In this document: positions 27,194 to 34,448 of the stretch, in pieces
How the letters are laid out: every line of letters begins with the position of its first letter
Numbering within the stretch: the first letter of the stretch is position 1
Source of the DNA: an uncultured bacterium
Lineage (GTDB): Bacteria; Pseudomonadota; Alphaproteobacteria; Rhodospirillales; Rhodospirillaceae
Length of the DNA: 64,000 bases
Assembly: GCA_903888485.1 (NCBI GenBank)
Contig: CAISTS010000032.1
Span: forward strand, 62,001 to 126,000
Reading direction: 5' to 3'
Position numbers and translations under genes: made by a program
Notes under the pieces: generated by a model
Told to the model about the DNA's origin: nothing
Seen by the model: the letters and a program-made list of their open reading frames with translations, nothing else
Database searches by the model: none

Positions 27194-29038
27194 TCATGAC
27201 AACTGCGCGCTCAGATCGGCGCGCACGTTCGTGAGTACGCTGTCCCAGACTCCGGCAACCGTTTGGCGGTAGAGCGTAGCGTTGGGATACCAGGGACTGT
27301 CGCTGCGGCTGAGAAGCCAGCGCCAGCAAGGACTGACGCAGAGCAGCACCCAGGTCGGCTTGCCCAAGGCTCCCGCGAGGTGCGCAGTGCTGGTGCACAC
27401 CGTCACGACGATGTCCATGTGCGCGCACAGCGCGGCTGTCTCGGCGAAGTCGGTGAGCGCGCTGCCGAAATCGCGGATGTCCGGACGGGCCGCAAGAGCC
27501 GCCTGGTCGCGCTCCTGTACCTCCTTCTGCAGGCTCACGTAGTCAAAGCCCGGCGGCAAAGCCTTCACAAATTCCGCGAAGGCGATGCTGCGCTTGCGGT
27601 CGCCCTGCTGCTGGGGGTTGCCGCTCCAGGTGAGGCCAATGCGCGGCCGGGTCTTGGGACCCAGTTTTTCGCCCCAGGCGGACAGGCGCGCCGGGTCGGC
27701 CACGAGGTAGCGGCTGGCCGGGATCGTCGCCACCTCGGTTCCAAACGCGAACGGCAGGCTCAACAGCGAGCAGTGAAAGTCATAGGCCGGCGGCGGCTCC
27801 CCGCGAATTGTGACCTGGTGCACGCCATCAACAGTCGCGAGCAGGCGGGCGAGCGGCCTTTGCACTTCCAGCACCACGCGCGCGCCGCGCGCCGCGACCA
27901 TGGGTGCGTAGCGGCAGAATTGTATGGCATCGCCAAGGCCCTGCTCGTTGTGCAGAAGGATGGTTTTGCCTTCGAGGGATTCCCGTCCCAGCCATGCGGG
28001 CGCCGCGAAGATGCGTTCACGCTGACGCAGTTCGGGGTTTCTCCAGCGCCATTCATATGTCTCTAAACCGCGCGCGAAATCGCCCTGCTGCATATACGCG
28101 ATGGCAAGGTTCATTTGCGCGTGGCCGTAGTCGGGGTTCAGCTTTACGGCGCATTCATATGCTTGAATGGCTTCGGCAAAGGACCCCTTCTCCTGGAGCG
28201 CGACGCCCCGGTTGTTGTGAGCGTTGGCAAACCGCGGATCGAGAGTCAAAGCACGATCGAAGTCGGCGATGGCTTCGTCGCACCGCCCCAGGGCGTTGAG
28301 CGTCACACCCCGGTTGTTGAAAGCTTCCGGAAACGCGGGATTAAGCGTCACGGCAACATCGTGGCTCTGTAGGGCTTCGGCATAGCGCTTCAATTCCCAC
28401 AACGCGCCGCCCCGCCCGTTGTGAAGTTCCGCGACCTTGGGCGCGAGACCAATGGCCGCGTCCCAATCGGCGAGTGCGGCCGCGTAGCGCCCGAGCTTTT
28501 CGAGTAGACGAGCGCGGTTATGATAGGCCGAGACAAAATCCGGATCATGGGTAATGGCCTGATCGAAGCTTTCCAGGGCTGCCTTGTGGTGTCCAAGGTC
28601 CCGGAGCGCGCCGCCGCGATTGTTGTGGGCTTCCGCGTAGTCTGATTTGCAGGCGATCGCCCGCGCGTAACTTTCCGCCGCCTCTTCAAGCCGTGCCAAG
28701 CCGCGCAAGGCATTGCCGCGGTTGTTGTGCGCGTTCTTGAACGCGGGCTTGAGCGCGATGGCACGCTCGGCGCTGGCCAGGGCTTCGGCGAAGCGCTCGA
28801 GCTCGATCAGCGCAGCGCTGTAGTTGCTCTGCGCCGTGGCGTCGGCGTCATTGACCGCGACGGCGGCGGCGAGCAGCGCGGCCGCGCGTGCAAAGTCGCC
28901 GCTCTGATGCGCGATCAATCCGGACAGATACAGCGCGCCGAAATCGTCGGGCGCGCGCGCCAGTACGGTGCGGCACGCCGCCTCGGCCTCAGGCACCTGG
29001 CCGTTCTGGAACAACGCGAAGGCGTCTTGGGTCTGCAT
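27194..29038 (-). CDS. TPR protein with C-terminal glycosyltransferase-9-like domain
   Basis: This protein is about 614 residues from ATG 29038. Residues roughly 1-390 are about ten tetratricopeptide repeats, several with the HNNRGNALRGLARLEEAAESY pattern. The rest resembles the GT9/heptosyltransferase-like tail found in many TPR proteins: LHNEQGLGDAIQFCRYAP, RIGLTWSGNP, CTSTAHLAGALGKPTWVLL and WRWLLSRSDSPWYP. There is no signal peptide. Such proteins are often linked to flagellin or surface glycosylation, but no flagellar genes are in view. The upstream TTG-initiated extension has no support and was not used. Confidence 0.88.
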   Translation of the reverse strand: MQTQDAFALFQNGQVPEAEAACRTVLARAPDDFGALYLSGLIAHQSGDFARAAALLAAAVAVNDADATAQSNYSAALIELERFAEALASAERAIALKPAFKNAHNNRGNALRGLARLEEAAESYARAIACKSDYAEAHNNRGGALRDLGHHKAALESFDQAITHDPDFVSAYHNRARLLEKLGRYAAALADWDAAIGLAPKVAELHNGRGGALWELKRYAEALQSHDVAVTLNPAFPEAFNNRGVTLNALGRCDEAIADFDRALTLDPRFANAHNNRGVALQEKGSFAEAIQAYECAVKLNPDYGHAQMNLAIAYMQQGDFARGLETYEWRWRNPELRQRERIFAAPAWLGRESLEGKTILLHNEQGLGDAIQFCRYAPMVAARGARVVLEVQRPLARLLATVDGVHQVTIRGEPPPAYDFHCSLLSLPFAFGTEVATIPASRYLVADPARLSAWGEKLGPKTRPRIGLTWSGNPQQQGDRKRSIAFAEFVKALPPGFDYVSLQKEVQERDQAALAARPDIRDFGSALTDFAETAALCAHMDIVVTVCTSTAHLAGALGKPTWVLLCVSPCWRWLLSRSDSPWYPNATLYRQTVAGVWDSVLTNVRADLSAQLS

Positions 29039-29282
29039 GAGTCTAGGCGATAGCAAGGATTGGCAAAGCCGCCAATGCCATTTCCTGCAAGATAAGGCCG
29101 CCGTTGGAGATCGCCGCCCGCTAGTGGTACGACTTGGCCGGCGCAATTACAGCGGCAGCCCGGTTTGTGGCGTGCAACGGCAGGGATTTGCCGTAATTTC
29201 CCACCAGCCTTTTGCTTCTCGCACCCCGAGCGAGTGCTTCGTCCCTTGACCAAGCAGCGCCGGCGCGCTGTAAAGAATTGAC

Positions 29283-29969
29283 ATGTGCGGGCGCTATTCA
29301 AATCGGTTTACGTGGAAGGAACTGCACGAGCTCTATCGTGCGTTTCTTCACCCAGACGCGCCTGCATCGACTTGGACGCCCAAGTTCAACGTGGCCCCAA
29401 CGACGGAGGTGCCGGTCATTCGCTTCGTGAGTGGCGCGCGCCGAATCGACATGATGCGCTGGGGCTTGGTGCCATCGTGGTCGAGGGAAATCGGCAAGTT
29501 CGCGACGTTCAACGCCCGATCCGACGGCGTGAGGGACAAGCCGGCCTACCGAGGCGCGTGGAAGGCCCAACGTCGCTGCATCATTCCCGCGTCGTCTTTC
29601 TTCGAATGGCGCAAGGCCGACAAACAGCCCTTTGCGATCGCGCTCGGTAACGGCGGGCCCATGGAATTCGCCGGTCTATGGGACGCATGGAAAGGCACCG
29701 ACGGCCGCATCGTCCTTTCGTTCACCATCATCACCACGGACTACAACGAGGCCATGTCACCCATCCACGACCGAATGCCCGTCATTCTGGACGAAGAAGA
29801 TTGGTCCGGCTGGCTCGGAGAAGAACCCGCAACCGACGAGCAACTCCAGGAGATGTTGCGCCCCTGTGAGTCGAAGCGGATTACAACGTGGCAGGTGGAA
29901 AGCGCCGTCGGAAACGTCAAGAACCAGGGGGAGCATCTCCTGAATCCAAGAATAGACGGCAGCAATTGA
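29283..29969 (+). CDS. SOS response-associated peptidase (SRAP/HMCES-YedK family)
   Basis: This 228-residue protein belongs to the SRAP family, which forms a thiazolidine DNA-protein crosslink with abasic sites in single-stranded DNA. The catalytic Cys is residue 2 (MCGRYS), exposed after Met removal. FNVAPTTEVPV, MRWGLVPSW, FNARSDGV, ASSFFEW and the active-site His in SPIHDRMPV are all present. Length and motif order are normal for the family. It is a single gene, convergent with the one at 29986-30837. TTGACC lies upstream as a possible promoter element. Confidence 0.95.
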   Translation: MCGRYSNRFTWKELHELYRAFLHPDAPASTWTPKFNVAPTTEVPVIRFVSGARRIDMMRWGLVPSWSREIGKFATFNARSDGVRDKPAYRGAWKAQRRCIIPASSFFEWRKADKQPFAIALGNGGPMEFAGLWDAWKGTDGRIVLSFTIITTDYNEAMSPIHDRMPVILDEEDWSGWLGEEPATDEQLQEMLRPCESKRITTWQVESAVGNVKNQGEHLLNPRIDGSN

Positions 29970-29985
29970 GAGTGAACGCGGCCCG

Positions 29986-30837
29986 TCAGTCCGCGCTTTG
30001 GGAGCCCGCACGTGGACTGGCGAGGTAGTGCTCGCGTTGTATGTCGAGCTGACCGGCGATGCCGTAATCGTGCTCCAGCGGCAGCGTGTGCAGTTCCGCC
30101 AGTCCCTCGTGCAAGCGCGCCGCCATGAAGACGGCTTCCGCGCGTTCGGTGAAACCAGCGAGCGCCCCCCAGTGGGTTTCGTAAGGCGGCTCGGTCGCCC
30201 AGGGATAGAGCTCGTCGCACAGCACGGTGAGCCACTGCGCCAGCGCGACGAACTCCGCGCGCGGCAGAAGATAGGTTTGGAACAGCGTGAAGGGTTTGTT
30301 CACCAGCATCCGCAGCGTCCACTGCTTGCCGAAGAACCTGTTGTAGCTATCGAGCAGGAAGTTCCAGTTCACTTGGCGCTCGTAGGCCACGGGACTGAAC
30401 TGCCCGGCGGCGTTGATGATTGTACCGGCAACGAACCCGTAGTTCCGTGAGACGCCTTCGCCGCCTTCACGCGCCAAGGCCCTGACGATCTCCGCCGCGG
30501 CGCTTTTCCAGCGCATGTCGTATTGCGTCACGCCGATGTAGTCGAAGGACGCATAGAGTTCGTTTTTGAGCACATGGATGTAGCAGGACGTTTCCATGAA
30601 CCCGCGCGCCTGTATCGCGGGCTCATACCACCGAAGTTGGGATTCAAACGTCACCCCGGGCCCTGAGACAGTCACTGAGGATGCGGTGCCGTCGAGACGG
30701 GTAAGGCTCTTTTGAGGGTGCCGCTCCGACACCGCATAGAGCGAGAAATATTCGTCAAGCTCGGCGCGCGAAAATTGCTCAAAGATGAGCCGTTCGTCGA
30801 TGCTCCGGTGAAAGACCGTGAAAATGCGCAGTTTCAT
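29986..30837 (-). CDS. Hypothetical protein, possibly glycan-related
   Basis: This 283-residue soluble protein from ATG 30837 begins MKLRIFTVFHRSIDERLIF and has GVTQYDMRWK, YGFVAGTIINAAGQF and PYETHWGALAGFTERAEAVFMAARL. I do not recognise it with certainty. The general look, with a Rossmann-like start and a C-terminal block with H-x-G and ER, is reminiscent of DUF4422-like putative glycosyltransferases, but that is weak. There is no leader or membrane helix. No strong ribosome site was noted. Confidence 0.6.
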   Translation of the reverse strand: MKLRIFTVFHRSIDERLIFEQFSRAELDEYFSLYAVSERHPQKSLTRLDGTASSVTVSGPGVTFESQLRWYEPAIQARGFMETSCYIHVLKNELYASFDYIGVTQYDMRWKSAAAEIVRALAREGGEGVSRNYGFVAGTIINAAGQFSPVAYERQVNWNFLLDSYNRFFGKQWTLRMLVNKPFTLFQTYLLPRAEFVALAQWLTVLCDELYPWATEPPYETHWGALAGFTERAEAVFMAARLHEGLAELHTLPLEHDYGIAGQLDIQREHYLASPRAGSQSAD

Positions 30838-31004
30838 CAGAGATCGGTTCCGGGGACGAAAAGGCCCGCCGCTTTATAGCGGACCGGCGCGATCACAACA
30901 ACGACACCGCCTGATCGCAAGCCAAGCCAGGCGCCCACTTTGCTGGTATAAGTTCGCGAGCGGATCAGTCGGGGGCGGGCGGATAACTGCGGGGGAGGCT
31001 GGCG

Positions 31005-31928
31005 ATGAAATCGCTCTTTTTCGGCGGCGCGCTTCTCGCCGCGCTCGCGGGCACACCGGCGCGCGCCCAGTCCGCCAATCCCGCTCCACCGGCGGCGGCG
31101 CTTCAGCGCTCCACGCCGCTTCCCAGAGTCATTGTGGCGCCCGCCACCGAAGAGATCACCGTCACCGCGTCGCGCCTGCCACGCATCGTGCGCACCTTCA
31201 TCGACATGGCGACCATGCCCTCGCCCATCGGCCAAGTCTCGCGCTGGAAGGTCGCGATCTGTCCCAAGACCACAGGCATGCGCCCCGCATTCACCGATTT
31301 CGTCTCCAAGCGCATCCGTGAGATCGCAACCGAGATCGGCGCCCCAGTGAACGCCGATGAATCCTGCGGGCCCAACCTGCAGATCATTTTCACCGAACAC
31401 CCCCAGGTGATGCTCGACACCATCCGCACCAAGCTTCCTGAATTGCTCGGCTTTCACTACGCCCCACAGGCGAGGGAACTCGCGACCGTCGCGCATCCGA
31501 TTCAGGCTTGGTATGCGACCGGCACCCGCGACCGCAACGGCCAGCTCATGTTCGATGAGCCTTACGAGATCAAGTCGGCCACCGTCGAAGGCAGCCGCCT
31601 GCGCACCGGCCTTCGCAGCGAGTTCGTCGCCGTCACCGTCGTCGTCGATCTCGTGGCCATCGAGAACCAGGAGATCGGCGCGATCACCGACCACATCGCC
31701 ATGCTCGCTTTCAGCCAGGCGCGCGCCTTCGAACGCTGCCGCGAGGTGGCCAGCATCACCAACATGCTGCTGGAGTGCGAGCCCGAGGTGAAGGCCGTGG
31801 CGCTAACGCGCTATGACCGCGCGTATCTCAAAGCCCTCTACGCCGTCACCGACCGCGATTCAAAGCGGCACCTGCTGAATGCCGACATCGCCTTCATGAT
31901 GAGGAAGTTGCTGGCCGACGAGGAGTGA
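31005..31928 (+). CDS. Exported hypothetical protein (307 aa)
   Basis: ATG 31005 follows GGGGGAGG and opens a signal peptide ending near ARAQS. A Pro/Ala-rich stretch follows, then EEITVTASRLPR, which recalls the TonB-box region of receptors, but no plug or barrel follows, so that likeness is probably superficial. The rest is a soluble domain with two isolated Cys (AICPKT, ESCGPN), a YATGTRDRNG loop and a late pair (ERCREV, LLECEP). I do not recognise the family. The protein probably sits in the periplasm. Confidence 0.65.
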   Translation: MKSLFFGGALLAALAGTPARAQSANPAPPAAALQRSTPLPRVIVAPATEEITVTASRLPRIVRTFIDMATMPSPIGQVSRWKVAICPKTTGMRPAFTDFVSKRIREIATEIGAPVNADESCGPNLQIIFTEHPQVMLDTIRTKLPELLGFHYAPQARELATVAHPIQAWYATGTRDRNGQLMFDEPYEIKSATVEGSRLRTGLRSEFVAVTVVVDLVAIENQEIGAITDHIAMLAFSQARAFERCREVASITNMLLECEPEVKAVALTRYDRAYLKALYAVTDRDSKRHLLNADIAFMMRKLLADEE

Positions 31929-31942
31929 GAGCCAGATGGAAA

Positions 31943-31971
31943 TAATTCGTACCGTGAATTAATTCGTACCG
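31943..31971. repeat. Direct repeat TAATTCGTACCG, two copies
   Basis: Identical 12-mers lie at 31943-31954 and 31960-31971, five bases apart, in an A/T-rich patch. The second runs into GTACCGGGTAC. The patch is between the gene ending at 31928 and the 3' end of tRNA-Phe. It could be a regulator site or a remnant of an insertion. No gene depends on it visibly. Confidence 0.5.
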
Positions 31972-32054
31972 GGTACAATTAAGCTCGCGAAAAATCCTGC
32001 GCGTTTTGGCCCACCGGGCCATCGCCATTTCCGAAAATCAACATTCAGGAGGAA

Positions 32055-32130
32055 TGGTGCCCGGGGCCGGAATTGAACCAGCGACACACGGATTTTCAAT
32101 CCGTTGCTCTACCAACTGAGCTACCCGGGC
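32055..32130 (-). tRNA. tRNA-Phe (anticodon GAA)
   Basis: A 76-base cloverleaf on the minus strand has acceptor GCCCGGG/CCCGGGC, D-arm GCTCAGTTGGTAGAGC, an anticodon loop TTGAAAA with GAA, and T-arm with GGTTCAATTCC. The terminal CCA is encoded. It sits just downstream of yacG on the same strand's opposite side, as a single tRNA gene. Confidence 0.97.
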
Positions 32131-32231
32131 ACGCGCGGCGGCAAGCCGTGGAAGGCGCGCTTTATAGAAGAGAACCGGGGGCCTGTCCAGCACCGCTTCG
32201 TCCGGGACCTACCCTCGAAGCGCTTGAAGAG

Positions 32232-32444
32232 TCAGGACTTTTCCTGATTTTCCAGTGAACTCTCGCCCTCGTCCGGGGCCTCGTTGCTCGGAACGCGGTA
32301 GCCGCCGGTAAACCAGGTGCCAAGGTCGATGTCGGCGCAGCGCTGCGAGCAGAAGGGCCGGAACCGCGGCTGCACCGGCTGGCTGCAGCGCACGCACTTG
32401 GCCGCAGCGACCCGCACGCCTGAGGGTTTGTCGTCATCGCTCAT
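32232..32444 (-). CDS. yacG: DNA gyrase inhibitor YacG-type zinc protein
   Basis: This 70-residue protein has the four-cysteine zinc site CVRC...FCSQRC followed by ADIDLGTWF and GGYRVP, the hallmark of YacG. In E. coli, YacG binds GyrB and inhibits gyrase. The C-terminal tail is acidic (APDEGESS), as usual. It follows the RNase E/G gene on the same strand with a 31-base gap, a linkage common in alphaproteobacteria. Start ATG 32444. Confidence 0.95.
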   Translation of the reverse strand: MSDDDKPSGVRVAAAKCVRCSQPVQPRFRPFCSQRCADIDLGTWFTGGYRVPSNEAPDEGESSLENQEKS

Positions 32445-32475
32445 GCCACAACATTGGAGCGCAGCCTTGGCAGCG

Positions 32476-33567
32476 TCAAGCCGTCGTGAGCTGCGTGCGC
32501 GTGCGCGTAAATTCAGCGCGGGCAGCCAGGCGCACCTCGCCTTTGATTTCGTCCTTGGCCTCGGCCAGGGCCGCTTGCAGCGGCCCCTGCAGCGCCGCCA
32601 CGACCTCGGGCGCGGCCGTCGCAGCAACCCCGGCGCATTTTTCCGCGTGCGCGAAGGCGACCGCCTCCCGCAGGAGACGATAACCGACGCTCAAGGCGCT
32701 GAGGTGTCCGTCCAGATCGCACAGGGTTTCCGCCAGCGACAGGCCCGTACGCCTGCGGGTGAGCTCGATCATGCCGAGCGGCGTGATACCGGCGATGTTG
32801 GACTGCACCGAATCGGGGCTGAGCGCATCGGCCATGGCGCGCACGAACGCGCTGCGCCGGCGGCTGGGGATAAGATCGATGAGGATGTGCCCGGAAATGT
32901 TGCGTTTGCGCAGCTCGGCGGCGATGGCCGTCACGGCCTCGCCGTTGGCCTCGCCCGGATCGCCAGCGCCCGAGTTGATGTCGATGGCCACCACCGCGGC
33001 GGTGTGCTCGATGACGATGCTGCCGCCACTCGGCAAAGCAACGGTGGGCGCCAACGCCGCTTCGATGGCTTCGTCCACACCGGCGAAGAAGCCGCGCGCG
33101 CCGTCCACGACAGGAGCATCGGGCAGCAACGCCTTAAGACGCGCCACCTCGCGCCGCGGGCTCACGAGAATTTCCTGGATGCCGTCGCGGTAACAGTCCC
33201 ACCACACCGACACCGGCTCCGGTGCGGGCGTCAGCAGACGCGGTGCACCCTCGGCCTTTCCATCGGCGGCCTTCAGCTCCGCGCCCTTGCCGGGACGCGG
33301 CGGCACGATGACCGTGACAGCAAGGGCGCTGCCTTGCGGCGGCAAGCGGCCCTTGAAGGACATCACACCCGGCAGCGCGTCACCAATCTCGACGAAGGCT
33401 GCCGGCACGCCGGGTACGCCCGCTAGAATGCGGCCCACATAGACCGCGCCGGGCTGGATGGCGGCATCGCGCCGGTGCACGACCTCGATGAGGTCCTCGC
33501 CCGCGAGCAACGCATAGCGCGTCTCGCCAGGTGAGCGCATGACGAAAATGGCATCGGGGCGCGCCAC
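32476..33567 (-). CDS. Minimal ribonuclease E/G family protein
   Basis: This 363-residue protein starts at GTG 33567, which shares its G with the stop of the upstream glycosyltransferase (TAGTG). It has an S1-like segment (VYVGRILAGVPGVPAAFVEIG, about 43-62) and the catalytic core with VVAIDINSG (Asp196) and ILIDLIPSRRR (Asp231), the metal-binding aspartates in RNase E/G. It is shorter than E. coli RNase G (489 residues) and has no CPxCxG zinc-link motif after the core, so quaternary assembly may differ. Its likely role is processing rRNA or mRNA 5' ends. It is co-directional with GT2 upstream and yacG downstream. Confidence 0.85.
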   Translation of the reverse strand: MARPDAIFVMRSPGETRYALLAGEDLIEVVHRRDAAIQPGAVYVGRILAGVPGVPAAFVEIGDALPGVMSFKGRLPPQGSALAVTVIVPPRPGKGAELKAADGKAEGAPRLLTPAPEPVSVWWDCYRDGIQEILVSPRREVARLKALLPDAPVVDGARGFFAGVDEAIEAALAPTVALPSGGSIVIEHTAAVVAIDINSGAGDPGEANGEAVTAIAAELRKRNISGHILIDLIPSRRRSAFVRAMADALSPDSVQSNIAGITPLGMIELTRRRTGLSLAETLCDLDGHLSALSVGYRLLREAVAFAHAEKCAGVAATAAPEVVAALQGPLQAALAEAKDEIKGEVRLAARAEFTRTRTQLTTA

Positions 33568-34448
33568 TATTCTTGCTCGTGGGTGAAGTAGCGGCCTTCG
33601 GCATGATTGAAGAGGATCGTCTTCAGCGGCGGGCCCATGTTCTTGTCGACCAGATGGCCGTAGCCGATGGCCTTCAAGTGCTTGGCGACGACGCGCTCGC
33701 CGAGGCGCTGCGCGTCCGACGGGATGATCGGCGAATAGCGCTTCAGCACCTTCACGCACTCGTCGCGGTAGGTATCGCGCTGGGCCACGGCGGCGTTGGC
33801 GCCGTGATAGCGGTAGATGCCAAAGGGTACGGGCACCACATAAAGATCGGTCTTGTCGATGAAACGGGCCCACAGCTCGAAATCGGCGGCGAGTTTGAGC
33901 GAGAGGTCAAAGGTGCCCCCCACCTCGTCCCACAAATCGCGCCGCCAGAAGGTGCAGTCCTGCACGATCCATCCCGACGAAGGTAAACCCAGCGAGCGCA
34001 CATATTCGCCGTTGAAGAAGCCCCAGTTGTCGACGCCGGGCAGAAAGTCGGCCTTGATCACGACGCCGTCTTTGCGCGCCTGCATGGGATGCCGCGAGGT
34101 GATCCAGCGTACTTCCGGCAACTGATCGAAGATGTCGAGGACGGTCTGGATCGCCCACGGCGCAAGCTGATCGTCGGAATTGAGCCAGCCCATGTAGGGC
34201 GCGTCGGATTTGGCGAAACCGGCTTGAATGGCGTGATACATGCCGGCGTCCTTCTCGGACTGCCAGTGTTTGAGCCTGGGCGCGTAGGACTTGATGACAT
34301 CGACGGAGTTGTCGGTCGAACCTCCATCCATAAGGATGTAGTCGACGCGCTCGGCGCCGCGGCTCGACAGGATCGACTGCATGCACTCGCCGAGATAGGC
34401 GCCGTAGTTGAAGTTGGTGGTCACCATGCAGAGGCGGGACGGACTCAT
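33567..34448 (-). CDS. Family 2 glycosyltransferase
   Basis: This 293-residue GT-A enzyme has the start VTTNFNYGAYLGECMQSIL, ILMDGGSTDNSVDVI and the DxD-like GWLNSDDQLAP, then LKLAADFELWARFI near the C-terminal part of the catalytic domain. It is cytoplasmic and transfers a sugar from an activated donor, with an unknown acceptor. The ATG at 34448 overlaps the HAD gene stop by 4 bases (ATGA), and the stop overlaps the RNase start by one base, so the three genes are translationally linked. Confidence 0.9.
   Translation of the reverse strand: MSPSRLCMVTTNFNYGAYLGECMQSILSSRGAERVDYILMDGGSTDNSVDVIKSYAPRLKHWQSEKDAGMYHAIQAGFAKSDAPYMGWLNSDDQLAPWAIQTVLDIFDQLPEVRWITSRHPMQARKDGVVIKADFLPGVDNWGFFNGEYVRSLGLPSSGWIVQDCTFWRRDLWDEVGGTFDLSLKLAADFELWARFIDKTDLYVVPVPFGIYRYHGANAAVAQRDTYRDECVKVLKRYSPIIPSDAQRLGERVVAKHLKAIGYGHLVDKNMGPPLKTILFNHAEGRYFTHEQE

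Noticed and set aside
27006-27428. Long minus-strand frame beyond the end of the TPR gene
   Set aside because: It lies mostly in a shadow frame of the TPR protein, with biased composition and no start signals.
31005-31928. TonB-receptor-like reading of the EEITVTASRLPR segment
   Set aside because: No plug motifs (for example YGSDA) or barrel end follow in this 307-residue protein, so the likeness is not used for naming.
31929-32130. Integrated element at tRNA-Phe
   Set aside because: The tRNA is complete with CCA, and no integrase or duplicated 3' end is in view.
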